Shown: in pieces, positions 20,064 through 33,582 of the stretch
Layout of the letters: the number at the start of each line of letters is the position of its first letter
Numbering within the stretch: the first letter of the stretch is position 1
Assembly (NCBI GenBank): GCA_020631735.1
Contig: CM036179.1
Span: 19,583,063-19,647,062, forward strand
Origin: Saccharum officinarum
Taxonomy: Eukaryota > Streptophyta > Magnoliopsida > Poales > Poaceae
Reading direction: 5' to 3'
Length of the DNA: 64,000 bases
The notes under the pieces: model-generated
The model's input: the letters and a program-made list of their open reading frames with translations, nothing else
The model's database searches: none
What the model was told of the DNA's origin: nothing
Program-made: the position numbers and the translations under genes

Positions 20064-23000
20064 TGTAACAGAACCGCCCAATTATACGAGATTAAGTAGG
20101 AAAATCATCCAACGGAAGGACAATTTAACAAACTTAAGCCCGTCCGTGAAATCTCGACGGATTTCAAACCATTTCACATAACAGCCAAGATCGTACTAAG
20201 TTTAGCGGTCACCATCATAAGTTACATGAAAGTTCGCGGCATAAAATACATCGGAGTTTAAACATAGTTATTACAAACCAGGTTTGAATAAAAGTAGCGG
20301 AAGCGGTAGTTCAAATCACGCACACACACAACATTTTGGAATAAAGTGCCAGCTTGTGATCATCTCCAGCAAAAGCATCAGACGAGAAGTAACGAATGAC
20401 CATTGCCCATGGTCCTATGCTTCGCCCATTGCAGGATAGAGACAGTTGATACAATAGCCATAGTACATCTGTCCATCTGCAACAAGTGGGAACAAAGCCC
20501 TGAGTACGAGAAGGTACTCAGCTAGACTTACCCGTCATAAACCAGAAATAAGAGACACCAAGAAATCATGATAGGCTTTCTGGTGGGATAGCTGACTCAT
20601 TTGCAAAAGGCATTTTTAGCATTTAGGAAAACCTTTACAAAAGCTTTGCATCAAGTTAAATCTTTATTAACCTGTCAACTACATTTGCACCTGTACTAAA
20701 GTAACATGTAATTAAACAGGTAATGATAACCAATGATCATTAACAACTTCCATTATGTCATAATTCATATAACTGTCCAAGTGTTCCATCAATATTACTA
20801 CGATGAAGTAGCTCAAGTCAAGTGTTCACTATCCAGTGAACGATGGCGATTCGAATCGATTATTAACCAGCTGGTAAGTTATTCCTCACACAAACCTCAC
20901 TCACCCGCTAAAGTGAGGTGTTGGTCACCGAGTCAACCATTCAGGTAAAGTCGCGAGCTTGCCAGGAACCACTTGTACCCGGGGCCGCCCGACTGCTCTT
21001 TGGCCTTATCATCGCGCCCCCGTATCCTGCCACTACTGCTCCGGTACAGTGCGTTGCGGGCAATTCACTCGGCCCGAATAATCTCCCAGTTTATCCGGCC
21101 AGCTAAATGTGAGGCATGCGTTCAACATGACCCGAGGGACAACAACGGACGGTCCTTAATCGACACAGACGGAAAACACTACAGTCCGAAACCCTGCAAG
21201 TTTCCGCCCGGTCTCAATTTCATTTCACACTTAGTTATACCATGACTTCATAGTCAACCAAACAGATCCAGGTAACCACCTATAGCTCGCAGGTGACAGG
21301 AAATCACCCGACTTCTACCGGTCTAAGCCAGCTAAGCATTGACTTGACTGCGGATACCAGGGTAACAAGGATATGGTATAACAAAGGTAAGCAAGGTATA
21401 ATGCAGCAACGTTTGCAAACAACTCCTAAACGTAATGCATCAAATTAAGTAAAGTTAATAATAAATTATTTGCAAACCGGGAGAGAAATGCTCCGGGGCT
21501 TGCCTCTCTCGAAGGAACTCGGACGGTGATCGGGGCACTCCGGGAGATCTTCACCGACCTCTTCTTCGGCTTCTGTCACCTCCTGCTGCTGCACCTCGAT
21601 CTGCTCCTCTGGCTCCTCGGGCAAGACGACTGGGTTCTCGGTTTGCGATCCTGTATGATGCAATGCATGTAAGTGATTATGCAAGTGTGCATCGAAGGAG
21701 ATGAATGCAATGAATATGTTGAAATGCAAGGTAGTCAACATTATCCAAGAAACTGTACACTACAAGCACATGTCATCTACTGCATTCTTTTCTACTACTA
21801 TTATGTTAAGTTAACCTATCTTATGAAATGCTTCAAAGATACACCAAAGCTTTACTAATTTCTTAATCACACTTAAAGCAACACTTGCTTAAACCCTAAG
21901 TAATAATAATAGGTTTGAATAGCAACATATATTTCTGATGCTCCTAAAAATCTAAGAAAATTACAGTACTACTACTAAATAGACTACCATAAAAATTTCA
22001 TGGCATTTGGATAAGTAAACTATCCTACACAAAAATGACAAGCTATGGCATAAAAATGAGCATGAAATTACTTTGTACTATGAAAAGTGTCAAACAACAG
22101 AATTAATATTTTTCCTAGGTTCTTCATAGCATACTATGACTGTACAAAAATTATCACATGCATGTTTTATACAAAGTTTGCTCTCTAGCAAAAATAACAA
22201 AAATCAGCCATTAAAGGTACTTGAACTACTTCTCCAAAGTTTTCCACAGCACATGCATGAAACATATTTTTCCTAGTAAGTACATGATATATGAAGATTA
22301 ACAAAATTAAAAATCATATTTTTCTGATACATATAGGATTTACTAGCTATTTTACAAGATATCAGCAATATTAAGAATTAATTAAAGCTCTACAGAAAAG
22401 TATCCAAAAATGACATGCAATATTTTTAGATTGTAGATCTGGTTCCAATGAGTTCATAGAAATTTATTTCACAATTTTTGGAGCACAAATGAATACAAAA
22501 ACATTTTCCACAACATCCTTTATTATGAATAATAAAAGAAAACAGAAAACAAATTTTATTTTTAAAACTGGGCCGGCCCGGGGAAGTAAACCGGCCCGCG
22601 GCCGTTTTCGGCCTGAGTCACGCGCGTGGGGAAAACGAGCGAGCAGGCCCGCTCGGAGGCGCGGCCCACAGGGCGGTGGCCCAATGAAGCCGACGGGGAG
22701 GAACAGAGGGCGGCCTCGCCGGCGCTCTAGACCGCGACGACGTGGCGGTGGCCGACGGCCAACGGCCGCTTCCGTGCCCGAGCGAGCAAGGCGAGGCGCG
22801 CAACACTATCGCGGGGACATGGTGAACATCGTCGAGCAGTTCGAGAGAGATGGGGAGGAGCGGAGGCGACGGTGGCCGGAGCGCAAGCGCGGCGGCTCCG
22901 TCACGGTGGCGCGGCGAGGAAGCCAAATTGGTTTCCTACCGGAGTGAGCAAGGCGATGGTGGCGCTCGTTCGGAGGAGTCAAGGGAGTGGCGAAGCTTGG

Positions 23001-23917
23001 TGCAAGACGAATTTGGTCGCGGTGGAGGGTCGACGTCGGAACGGGGAGCGGAGGTGGAGCTCCCAGCGGTGAGCCGCTCGCCCGCTCGGTTTGGAGAGGG
23101 GAAGTGGATGACGAGCGGGAGTGCGAGTGAGGGGGCGAGGAGGATTCGGGCAGGCGCACTTGAGCGCGCTCGAGCTGGCAGGAGGGCAGAGCGGAGGCGA
23201 CGCGCGGCGGCTCCAACGGCGCATGAACGCCACGCGGTGGGAGCTCTCTACCGCGGTGAATAGCGAGGCGCGGGGCGAGCGGGAAGAGGAGGAGCGGCGC
23301 GGAGGCAGGCCGGGCCGAGCGGACGCGGGCCGGGCTGAGGCGGCAGCTGCGGCGCGCGCGCGCGCGCGGGGTGGAGCTGGGCTGCTTCCAGCAGCAGGCC
23401 GAAAGTGTGGCGGCGGCCCGTTTATGTTAGAAATTGAATTTCCATTTTCATATTTTCAAATAATTTCAAATAATCGTTTTCAAATCTCATTTTGAGCAAG
23501 AAAAGGACCTTTTCTGAAAATGACCCAGAAACAAAAGTTGCTTAGAATTTAATTCTCTACAACTTTGCTTTTAAGACCAAAGTCCAAATCTGGATAGATT
23601 TTGATTTTTAGAATAAAAGCTAATTTAGAGAGGATTTTTGAATACTTTCAAATACATTTTTAAAAACAAATCTTTGACAACACTTTGAGTGATTTAGTGG
23701 CTCCAAAAATTTTCCATATCATTCTAAGTGATATGAAATTTATAGTTGCACAAATTTGATGGAATGTGATTAGCACATTAATATATTACATCTCAAATAC
23801 CACTTTCTAAGCTTTTATTTCACTCAACTTATAATATTAACATGTATGATTATGATGATATGAAATGCCATGCATATGATTGCCATGCAAATGCTTGCGT
23901 AACACCGGAGTGTTACA
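20064..23917 (-). repeat. Tekay A 5' LTR (3854 bp)
   Basis: Starts (plus) tgtaacagaaccgcccaatt and ends ggagtgttaca at 23917. It shares small deletions with LTR 35350-39204 (cccgtccgtgaaatc; ctcccagtttatccgg) that the left LTRs lack, which shows which LTRs of A and B correspond. Confidence 0.9.
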
Positions 23918-24093
23918 CTCTAACTAAGTTATGCTTTAAAAGATTGTTCAATTGTTTCATTCCAACATGACCAAGCCTTCTATACACAACCATCCCATAC
24001 TAGATTTGCTAAACAAGCATGATGTCAATTGTGTCTCACTATCATTAAATCAACCAAGTTATAATCTACCATGTCCAAATCCTTTGAATATCA
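23918..24093 (-). pseudogene. Second copy of SIRE protease/pre-integrase flank (contig end)
   Basis: Matches 39206-39382 with small differences and stops at the N run. It is the right flank of Tekay A. Because the same bases also flank Tekay B, it is read here as the end of an overlapping contig. Confidence 0.8.
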
Positions 24094-24193
24094 NNNNNNN
24101 NNNNNNNNNNNNNNNNNNNNNNNNNNNNNNNNNNNNNNNNNNNNNNNNNNNNNNNNNNNNNNNNNNNNNNNNNNNNNNNNNNNNNNNNNNNNN
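24094..24193. other. Assembly gap, exactly 100 Ns
   Basis: 100 consecutive N characters, a conventional arbitrary scaffold-join length. ORFs translated through it are meaningless. Confidence 0.99.
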
Positions 24194-24832
24194 TCTTGAG
24201 AATATAGCATTTGCAAACCAAACACTCTAAAGTATGCAATATTGGGCTTTCTTCCATTCAAATAGCTCATATGGTGTCTTCCCAAGCTTTCCATGGCAAT
24301 AGAGACGGTTGCTTACAATAGCAAGCCGTGTTGATGGCTTCACTCTAAAATAAATGACTAACATTGTATTCACTAAGCATTGATCTAGCCATATCAATAA
24401 GGTTCTATTTTTCCTTTCAACTACACCATTGGATTGAGGAGATATGTTGGTGAGAATTATATCCAATACCAAGATCATCACATAAAGCTTCAATTTTTGT
24501 GTTCCTTGAACTCACTACCATTGTCACTTTAATCTTCTTTATGGTAGTCTCAAACTCATTTGCACTCTCTTGACAAAAAGACCTTGAATAGATCATAAAC
24601 ATCACTCTTTCATAGAGAAAAGAACACCCAAGTATACTAGTGTAGTCATCAACAATCACAAAACATACTTGTTGCCCCAATGCTAGTGTATATGTTTTGC
24701 CCAAACAAGCCAATGTGCAATAGCTCAAATCCCTTATGTGCTCATTTACTCTTACTAGGATGTGGTATTCTAACTGTGGCCGCTTGACAAGCACTACTGG
24801 TATCCTTCTCAAAGGTCACTCCTTCAAGCCTC
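24194..24832 (-). pseudogene. Second, indel-rich copy of the SIRE integrase region (contig start)
   Basis: Matches 8881-9532 but with many single-base indels (for example 'gcaaaccaaac' for 'gcaaccaaac'), which break the integrase frame into pieces (24493-24227, 24812-24417). It is the left flank of Tekay B. The error pattern is that of an unpolished long-read contig end, not of natural decay. Confidence 0.8.
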
Positions 24833-27800
24833 TGTAACACAGAACCGCCCAATTATACGAATTAAGTAGGAAAATCATCCAACGGAAGGACAATTCAACA
24901 AACTTAAGCCCGTATAACCCGGTAGTCCGTGAAATCTCGACGGATTTCAAACCATTTCTCATAACAGCCAAGATCGTACTAAGTTTAGCGGTCACCATCA
25001 TAAGTTACATGAAAGTTCGGGCATAAAATACATCGGAGTTTAAACATAGTTATTACAAACCAGGTTTGAATAAAAGTAGCGGAAGCGGTAGTTCAAATCA
25101 CGCACACACACAAAATTTTGGAATAAAGTGCCAGCTTGTGATCATCTCCAGCAAAAGCATCAGACGAGAAGTAACGAATGACCATTGCCCATGGTCCTAT
25201 GCTTCGCCCATTGCAGGATAGAGACAGTTGATACAATAGCCATAGTACATCTGTCCATCTGCAACAAGTGGGAACAAAGCCCTGAGTACGAGAAGGTACT
25301 CAGCTAGACTTACCCGTCATAAACCAGAAATAAGAGACACCAAGGAATCATGATAGGCTTTCTGGTGGGATAGCTGACTCATTTGCAAAAGCATTTTTAG
25401 CATTTAGGAAAACCTTTACAAAAGCTTTGCATCAAGTTAAATCTTTATTAACCTGTCAACTACATTTGCACCTGTACTAAAGTAACATGTAATTAAACAG
25501 GTAATGATAACCAATGATCATTAACAACTTCATTATGTCATAATTCATATAACTGTCCAAGTGTTCCATCAATATTACTATGATGAAGTAGCTCAAGTCA
25601 AGTGTTCACTATCCAGTGAACGATGGCGATTCGAATCGATTATTAACCAGCTGGTAAGTTATTCCTCACACAAACCTCACTCACCCGCTAAAGTGAGGTG
25701 TTGGTCACCGAGTCAACCATTCAGGTAAAGTCGCGAGCTTGCCAGGAACCACTTGTACCCGGGCCGCCCGACTGCTCTTTGGCCTTATCATCGCGCCCCC
25801 GTATCCTGCCACTACTGCTCCGGTACAGTGCGTTGCGGGCAATTCACTCGGCCCGAATAATCTCCTAGTTTCGCGGTCGGAAGGTACTTTATCCGGCCAG
25901 CTAAATGTGAGGCATGCGTTCAACATGACCCGAGGGACAACAACGGACGGTCCTTAATCGACACAGACGGAAAACACTACAGTCCGAAACCCTGCAAGTT
26001 TCCGCCCGGTCTCAATTTCATTTCACACTTAGTTATACCATGACTTCATAGTCAACCAAACAGATCCAGGTAACCACCTATAGCTCGCAGGTGACAGGAA
26101 ATCACCCGACTTCTACCGGTCTAAGCCAGCTAAGCATTGACTTGACTGCGGATACCAGGGTAACAAGGATATGGTATAACAAAGTAAGCAAGGTATAATG
26201 CAGCAACGTTTGCAAACAACTCCTAAACGTAATGCATCAAATTAAGTAAAGTTAATAATAAATTATTTGCAAACCGGGAGAGAAATGCTCGGGGCTTGCC
26301 TCTCTCGAAGGAACTCGGACGGTGATCGGGGCACTCCGGGAGATCTTCACCGACCTCTTCTTCGGCTTCTGTCACCTCCTGCTGCTGCACCTCGATCTGC
26401 TCCTCTGGCTCCTCGGGCAAGACGACTGGGTTCTCGGTTTGCGATCCTGTATGATGCAATGCGCGTAAGTGATTATGCAAGTGTGCATCGAAGGAGATGA
26501 ATGCAATGAATATGTTGAAATGCAAGGTAGTCAACATATCAAGAAACTATACACTACAAGCACATGTCATCTACTGCATTCTTTTCTACTACTATTATGT
26601 TAAGTTAACCTATCTTATGAAATGCTTCAAAGATACACCAAAGCTTTACTAATTTCTTAATCACACTTAAAGCAACACTTGCTTAAACCCTAAGTAATAA
26701 TAATAGGTTTGAATAGCAACATATATTTCTGATGCTCCTAAAAATCTAAGAAAATTACAGTAGCATAATACTACTCTAAATAGACTACCATAAAAATTTC
26801 ATGGCATTTGGATAAGTAAACTATCCTACACAAAAATGACAAGCTATGGCATAAAAATGAGCATGAAATTACTTTGTACTATGAAAAGTGTCAAACAACA
26901 GAATTAATATTTTTCCTAGGTTCTTCATAGCATACTATGACTGTACAAAAATTATCACATGCATGTTTTATACAAAGTTTGCTCTCTAGCAAAAATAACA
27001 AAAATCAGCCATTAAAGGTACTTGAACTACTTCTCCAAAGTTTTCCACAGCACATGCATGAAACATATTTTTCCTAGTAAGTACATGATATATGAAGATT
27101 AACAAACTTAAAAATCATATTTTTCTGATACATATAGGATTTACTAGCTATTTTACAAGATATCAGCAATATTAAGAATTAATTAAAGCTCTACAGAAAA
27201 GTATCTCAAAAATGACATGCAATATTTTTAGATTGTAGATCTGGTTCCAATGAGTTCATAAAATTTATTTCACAATTTTTGGAGCACAAATGAATACAAA
27301 AACATTTTCCACAACATCCTTTATTATAAATAATAAAAGAAAACAGAAAACGATTTTTATTTTAAAACTGGGCCGGTCCGGGGAAGTAAACCGGCCCGCG
27401 GCCGTTTTCGGCCTGAGTCACGCGCGCGGGGAAACGAGCGAGCAGGCCCGCTCGGAGGCGCGGCCCACAGGGCGGTGGCCCAGTGAAGCCGACGGGAGGA
27501 ACAGAGGGCGGCATCGCCGGCGCTCTAGACCGCGACGGCGTGGCGGTGGCCGACGGCCAACGGCCGCTTCCGTGCCCGAGCGAGCAAGGTGAGGCGCGCA
27601 ACACTATCGGGGACACGGTGAACATCGTCGAGCAGTTCGAGAGAGATGGGAGGAGCGAAGCGACGGTGGCCGGAGCGCAAGCGCGGCGGCTCCGTCACGG
27701 TGGCGCGGCGAGGAAGCCAAAATGGTTTCCTACCGGAGTGAGCAAGGCGATGGTGGCGCTCGTTCGGAGGAGTCAAGGGAGTGGCGAAGCTTGGTGCAAG

Positions 27801-28706
27801 ACGAATTTGGTCGCGGTGGAGGGTCGAGGTCGGAACGGGGGAGCGGAGGTGGAGCTCCCGCGCGTGAGCCGCTCGCCCGCTCGGTTTTGGAGAGGGAAGT
27901 GGATGACGAGCGGGAGTGCGAGTGAGGGGGCGAGGAGGGTTCGGGCAGGCACACTTGAGCGCGCTCGAGCTGGCAGGAGGGCAGAGCGGAGGCGACGCGC
28001 GGCGGCTCCAACGGCGCATGAACGCCACACGGTGGGAGCTCTCTACCGCGGTGGACAGCGAGGCGCGGGGCGAGCGGGAAGAGGAGGAGCGGCGCGGAGG
28101 CAGGCCGGGCTGAGCAGACGCGGGCCGGGCCGAGGCGGCGGCTGCGGCGCGCGCGCGTGGGGTGGAGCTGGGCCGCTTCCAGCAGCATGCCGAAAGTGAG
28201 GCGGCGGCCCGTTTAGGTTAGAAATTGAATTTCCATTTTCATATTTTCAAATAATTTCAAATAATCATTTTCAAATCTCATTTTGAGTAAGAAAAGGACC
28301 TTTTCTAAAAATAACCCAAGACAAAAGTTGCTTAGAATTTAATTCTCTACAACTTTGCTTTTAAGACCAAAGTCCAAATCTAGATAGATTTTGATTTTTA
28401 GAATAAAAGCTAATTTAGAGAGGATTTTTGAATACTTTTAAATACATTTTTAAAACAAATCTTTGACAACACTTTGAGTGATTTAGTGGCTCTAAAAATT
28501 TTCCTTATCATTCTAAGTGATATGAAATTTATAGTTGCACAAATTTGATGGAATGTGATTAGCACATTAATATATTACATCTCAAATACCAATTTCTAAG
28601 CTTTTATTTCACTCAACTTATAATATTAACATGTATGATTATGATGATATGAAATGCCATGCATATGATTGCCATGCAAATGCTTGCGTAACACCGGAGT
28701 GTTACA
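24833..28706 (-). repeat. Tekay B 3' LTR (3874 bp)
   Basis: Homologous to 9533-13422, with scattered one-base deletions relative to the other LTRs in its left two-thirds (for example near 25019, 25389, 26184 and 27496). The start reads tgtaacacagaacc, with two extra bases. Confidence 0.88.
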
Positions 28707-31700
28707 GCCCTCCCCCCTTATAAAAATCTCGTCCCGAGATTTGGGTTACGAACCATTTATTATAAAAATCTTCGTATGCTTTTTGTAGGTATTCACCCGT
28801 TTTCCACGATGCATCTCTCTCATCATGATGACTCCATTGTATCTTATATGTTTTCACCACACTGTTCCGAGTAGCCCTTTCTTTGGAATCCAAAACTCGA
28901 ATTGGTTGCTCACGATACACTAGATCTGACTTAAGTTGTATGCCTCGAGGTTCAATTATTTCCTCTGGAACGCGCAAACATTTCTTGAGATGTGATATGT
29001 GAAAAACTGGGAATATAGCATCCATTGATTCTGGTAAATCCAATTTGTAAGCCACTAGACCCTTTCTTTCTAAGATTTTGTAGGGTCCGACAAATCTGGC
29101 GGCAAACTTTCTGCGTAATCCAAACCACTTCTTCTTCATTGGCGTGACTTTCAGATAAACATAGTCTCCAACTTCAAACACAAGTGGTCTCCTTCTTTTA
29201 TCCGCATAACTTTTCTGACGTGACTGAGCTGCTCTCATATTTTGCTGAATGATATGAACTTTCTTTTCGGCTTCTTCCACGAAGTCAATACCATAATACC
29301 TTCTTTCCCCTGGCTCAATCCAGTTTAAAGGTGTTCTACACTTTCGTCCATACAAAGCCTCAAAAGGTGCCATTTTGATACTTTCTTGATAGCTATTATT
29401 ATATGCGAATTCTGCTAGAGGTAACCATGACTCCCATGAACCTCTAGAAGACAACACACAAGCTCTCAACATATCTTCTAAAACAGCATTAACTCTTTCA
29501 GTCTGACCATCTGTTTGAGGATGATAGGCAGTGCTACGAATCAGACTAGTCCCCAAACCTTTGTGCAAATGCTCCCAAAAGTGAGCAGTGAACTGGGATC
29601 CTCTGTCAGACACTATAGTCTTCGGTATGCCATGCAATCTCACAATCTCCGCAATATACTTCTCGGCATATTGAGGTGGTCTATAAACTGTCTTGACAGG
29701 CAAAAAGTGAGCGGTCTTGGTAAGACGATCCACGATTACCCAAATCGAATCATGGCCTTTCTGAGTAGTGGGCAAACCTGTGATGAAATCCATACTTATA
29801 TCATCCCACTTCCAACTAGGTACTGACAAAGGTTGCAACAATCCAGCAGGTTTCATGTGAATAGCTTTCACTCGACAACATGTGTCACATCTGGCCACAT
29901 AGGCTGCAATTTCCTTCTTCATCTTTGTCCACCAAAAACGAGGTCTTAGTTCTTGATACATTTTACTACTGCCAGGATGAATGGATAACTTAGAGTGATG
30001 AGCTTCATCCATAATTTTATTCTTAAGCTCTCTATCCTTTGGAACAACAAGACGGTTGTCGAACCACAACACGTCCTGTTCGTCCACTCTGAAGTGTTTT
30101 GAAGGTTCTTCTTTAATTTTCCTTTTGATGTGGAATATCCCTTTGTCTGCTTTCTGACCTTCTATTATCTTACTCTCCAAGGTGCAACTGATCTGAATAC
30201 TATGTAACACGACAGGGTGCATTAGATTAAAACCATCTTCGAGTAAGGGTTGCATATTCAGACAATGCGACTTTCTACTCAAAGCATCGGCTACCACATT
30301 GGTTTTCCTAGGGTGATACTGTACATTCAAGTTGTAATCTTTAATTAGTTCTAACCATCTTCGTTGTCTCATGTTCAATTCTGGTTGGGTGAAAATGTAC
30401 TTGAGACTCTTATGATCGGTGAAAATATTACACATATTACCAAGTAAATAGTGTCTCCAAATCTTTAAGGCATGCACCACGGCGGCAAGCTCAAGATCAT
30501 GTGTTGGATAATTGATTTCATGTTTTCTCAACTGACGGGAGGCATAAGCAATGACTCTTCCTTCTTGCATTAGAACACAACCTAATCCTGTTTTTGAGGC
30601 GTCACAGAACACATCAAAAGGTTTCTCGATGTCTGGCTGTGCAAGAACTGGAGTAGTGGTCAATAGTTTCCGCAAGGTGTGGAAAGCTGTCTCACACTCC
30701 TCTGTCCACACGAACTTATGATCTTTCTGTAACAGACTTGTCATTGGCTTAGCAATCTTCGAGAAGTCTGGGATAAAGCGGCGATAGTAACCAGCTAACC
30801 CTAGGAAACTCCTGACTTCTGGCACTGTGGTTGGAGTTTTCCAATCCATAACCTCTTGCACTTTGCTCGGATCTACCGAAACTCCATTCTCAGATAGAAT
30901 ATGACCAAGGAAAGGAACTTTCTTCAACCAAAATTCACATTTGCTGAACTTAGCATACAACTTATGATCTCTCAATCTGGTTAAGACAATTCTCAGATGT
31001 TCTTCATGATCTTTCTCATTCTCAGAGTATACTAGAATGTCATCAATGAAGACAACTACAAACTTGTCCAACTCTGGCATGAAAACCGTATTCATCAGAT
31101 ACATAAAATATGCAGGAGCATTTGTTAAGCCAAAGGACATAACAAGATACTCGTACAACCCGTATCTGGTAGAAAAGGCGGTTTTTGGGACATCTTGTGG
31201 CCTGATCTTTATCTGATGATACCCTGATCTTAGGTCTATTTTGGAGAACACTCTAGCTTTAGCCAACTGATCAAACAAAACATCAATATGAGGCAAAGGA
31301 TATTTATTCTTGATAGTTACAGCATTAAGAGGTCGATAATCCACACACATTCTTAGAGTATCCTCTTTCTTTTTCTTCACGAACAAGGCAGGACATCCCC
31401 ATTCAGACTTACTTGGTCGGATAAACCCCTTCTTTAGCAATTCTTCCAGTTGCTTTTTCAACTCAGCTAACTCATCCGGAGGCATCCGATAGGGTCTCCT
31501 CGAAATAGGAGCTGTTCCGGGGATCAACTCGATTCTAAACTCAACATCTCTATCTGGAGGAAGGCCAGGTAACTCTTCTGGAAACACATCCGGGAACTCA
31601 CACACTACCGAGATCTGGCGGATAGGAACAACTTCCATGGCACAGGTCACACTCACAAGGTCTATTCTTTTGGGCAATGGTACCTGAAAATTACCCTCTG

Positions 31701-33231
31701 CCTGCGGATCCTTAAGGGTAAGCAATCGACTGCTTGTATCTATGACTGCTCCCCAGTCTTTCATCCAGTTCATTCCTATTATTACATCCAAAACTAGTCC
31801 CGGCATAACTATCAGGTTCACTCGAAACTTCCGACTATCTAACTCAAGGGTTGCCCCTCTAACCATCTTATTGGTTAGCACATCAGCCCCTGCTGAACTT
31901 ATGCGATAACCATAATTCAATTCTGTGCATAGTTGTTCATGCTTCCGTGCAAATGCTTGACTCATAAAAGAATGCGAGGATCCAGAATCAAATAGAACAA
32001 CTGCAGGGTGATGGTTAATAAGAAACTTACCGGCAGTTACAGGTTCTCCTTCAGGAATCTCATCAACGGTGGTATGGTGTACACGGGCAGTGTAAGTCTG
32101 TTGCTTCTTTCTAGGCGGATAAGGGCAGAACTTTGAAAAGTGGCCTGGCTGACCACAATTGTAGCAGGGCCCCTTCACTGTACCAGCAGATCCTATCGCT
32201 CCCTTGGAGTTGCTTTGTTCTGCAGCTGCGGTGATCTTTGCTGGCGGCACGGCCATCTTGTACGGCTTCTGTGGTCCCTTGTAGTTCTGAGTTTTATGCT
32301 GTGGAGGCCTGAACCTTGCACCAGGTGCGGACGGACGATAAGAAAGACGATTTGCAGTGACAACTCTGGACTGTGATGGTCCTGACTCAAACACCCTCTT
32401 GCGATTCTTGGATGCAGTGTAGGCGTTGTTGTTCTTTTCTTGTTTCAAACAATCACTGACAAAGTCATTGAACCTGGCACGGGTATTGGTACCCACATGC
32501 TTCATCATCTTCGGACTTAACCCTCTCTTGAAACTAGCAATTCTCTTTGCATCTGTGTCGACCATGTCTGGAGCGTAGCGGCACAAGTTGTTAAAGGCAT
32601 GTAGATACTGTGTTACAGTCTTGGTACCCTGATTTAAGGCCAAGAACTCTCCGAGCTTCATCTCAACCAACCCCGGGGGAATATAAGCTCCCTTAAACGC
32701 TTCAGTGAATTCTCTCCAGGTAATCTGGGCATTGGGAGGAAAAGTGGTGCGGTGATGCTTCCACCACATCCCTGCCGGTCCCTGTAACTGATGTGCAGCA
32801 TATTCTGTTTTCAGGACTTCTGTCAGTCTCAACACACGGAACTTATCTTCCATAGTGTTGATCCATTCTTCAGCGTCGAGTGGCTCGGCTGCTTCCTTAA
32901 AAATAGGTGGCCTAGTATCCATGAAATCCTTGAAATTGTTGTACTGGTTCACTCCATGGCCACCACCTTGATTATTTCCTCTCTGAACATTTTCAGCGAT
33001 GGTACGCAGAAAATCTTCCATATTCCTTTGTGACTGCTCGGCGTTGCGCTGGCTTCCAAGCAACTGTGTGAAGAACACTTCTGCAGTGAGCGGTGGAGGA
33101 GGGGGCAATTGTGGCTCTGGCTGTGGCTCCTGGTGGTTGATGTTGTTTGCACCACCCCCACCAGCCCCTGCACCGTTGCCACCGGTTTTAGCGGCCTCAT
33201 ACGTGGCACGACGAGTGTTTGCCATCTGCAT
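28702..33231 (-). CDS. Tekay B gag-pol polyprotein (1509 aa)
   Basis: Same domain order as copy A: gag, [14 protein letters not shown] knuckle, DSG protease, FIDD reverse transcriptase, RNase H, integrase, chromodomain-like end. The frame is open throughout. The TAA stop of A is CAA here, so the frame reads on 13 residues ([13 protein letters not shown]) through the polypurine tract and ends inside the LTR. About 25 residue differences from A were noted by eye (E-to-K, V-to-I, G-to-R/D, T-to-I and similar). In the chromodomain, [10 protein letters not shown] became [10 protein letters not shown]. Which stop position is ancestral cannot be decided from two copies. Confidence 0.88.
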   Translation of the reverse strand: MQMANTRRATYEAAKTGGNGAGAGGGGANNINHQEPQPEPQLPPPPPLTAEVFFTQLLGSQRNAEQSQRNMEDFLRTIAENVQRGNNQGGGHGVNQYNNFKDFMDTRPPIFKEAAEPLDAEEWINTMEDKFRVLRLTEVLKTEYAAHQLQGPAGMWWKHHRTTFPPNAQITWREFTEAFKGAYIPPGLVEMKLGEFLALNQGTKTVTQYLHAFNNLCRYAPDMVDTDAKRIASFKRGLSPKMMKHVGTNTRARFNDFVSDCLKQEKNNNAYTASKNRKRVFESGPSQSRVVTANRLSYRPSAPGARFRPPQHKTQNYKGPQKPYKMAVPPAKITAAAEQSNSKGAIGSAGTVKGPCYNCGQPGHFSKFCPYPPRKKQQTYTARVHHTTVDEIPEGEPVTAGKFLINHHPAVVLFDSGSSHSFMSQAFARKHEQLCTELNYGYRISSAGADVLTNKMVRGATLELDSRKFRVNLIVMPGLVLDVIIGMNWMKDWGAVIDTSSRLLTLKDPQAEGNFQVPLPKRIDLVSVTCAMEVVPIRQISVVCEFPDVFPEELPGLPPDRDVEFRIELIPGTAPISRRPYRMPPDELAELKKQLEELLKKGFIRPSKSEWGCPALFVKKKKEDTLRMCVDYRPLNAVTIKNKYPLPHIDVLFDQLAKARVFSKIDLRSGYHQIKIRPQDVPKTAFSTRYGLYEYLVMSFGLTNAPAYFMYLMNTVFMPELDKFVVVFIDDILVYSENEKDHEEHLRIVLTRLRDHKLYAKFSKCEFWLKKVPFLGHILSENGVSVDPSKVQEVMDWKTPTTVPEVRSFLGLAGYYRRFIPDFSKIAKPMTSLLQKDHKFVWTEECETAFHTLRKLLTTTPVLAQPDIEKPFDVFCDASKTGLGCVLMQEGRVIAYASRQLRKHEINYPTHDLELAAVVHALKIWRHYLLGNMCNIFTDHKSLKYIFTQPELNMRQRRWLELIKDYNLNVQYHPRKTNVVADALSRKSHCLNMQPLLEDGFNLMHPVVLHSIQISCTLESKIIEGQKADKGIFHIKRKIKEEPSKHFRVDEQDVLWFDNRLVVPKDRELKNKIMDEAHHSKLSIHPGSSKMYQELRPRFWWTKMKKEIAAYVARCDTCCRVKAIHMKPAGLLQPLSVPSWKWDDISMDFITGLPTTQKGHDSIWVIVDRLTKTAHFLPVKTVYRPPQYAEKYIAEIVRLHGIPKTIVSDRGSQFTAHFWEHLHKGLGTSLIRSTAYHPQTDGQTERVNAVLEDMLRACVLSSRGSWESWLPLAEFAYNNSYQESIKMAPFEALYGRKCRTPLNWIEPGERRYYGIDFVEEAEKKVHIIQQNMRAAQSRQKSYADKRRRPLVFEVGDYVYLKVTPMKKKWFGLRRKFAARFVGPYKILERKGLVAYKLDLPESMDAIFPVFHISHLKKCLRVPEEIIEPRGIQLKSDLVYREQPIRVLDSKERATRNSVVKTYKIQWSHHDERDASWKTGEYLQKAYEDFYNKWFVTQISGRDFYKGGGL

Positions 33232-33582
33232 ATTTCAGCAACAAGTAATAATTGAGCGAAGTGGTAGTAATTGTATCCGAATGAACAATCATGTCATACT
33301 GAATTTATTGGAGAGAACAAGTCATGCAATAAGACAGAGGTACAATAATCACATTCCAATTAAAACAACATCACCAATCAAATTACTTCAAATGCAACAT
33401 CGTGTCCCATACAACCATGTTGCCAGCATACATACACTGGACTTTCATGCGTTCAAGCATCACATACACAACCAAGATCCAAAAGATCACCAGTCTCAAG
33501 ATCGAACAGGATACAACACGATACATGGGAACCAAAAGAAGGCCATCGCGATAAAGCCTATCACTAATGCAAGACAACTAGC
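33232..33582 (-). other. Spacer between H3-tail ORF and gag-pol, copy B
   Basis: Homologous to 17948-18298, including the acceptor-like ATATGCAG before ATGGCA. No conserved frame seen. Confidence 0.4.

Larger units (their letters stand above)
9533..23917 (-). mobile_element. Tekay/Del-type Ty3-gypsy chromovirus, copy A (intact ORFs)
   Basis: About 14.4 kb. LTRs are 9533-13422 and 20064-23917, with ends TGTAACACTCC...TTCTGTTACA (the left one mutated to TATAACAG in plus sense). In minus sense: 5' LTR (20064-23917), a PBS like tRNA-Met (TGGCATCGGAGCATGG, from about 20062), a ~790-nt leader, the H3-tail ORF (19273-18299), gag-pol (17947-13457), a purine tract (AAGGGGGAGGGC) against the 3' LTR (9533-13422). 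Target duplication CCTCT at 9528-9532. To its right a second copy of the SIRE flank starts (cCTCTAACTAAG), cut by the N gap at 24094. Clade is inferred from the very long LTR, gag type and C-terminal chromodomain. Confidence 0.9.

Noticed and set aside
23952..24294. ORFs crossing the N run
   Set aside because: They translate unknown bases and have no meaning.
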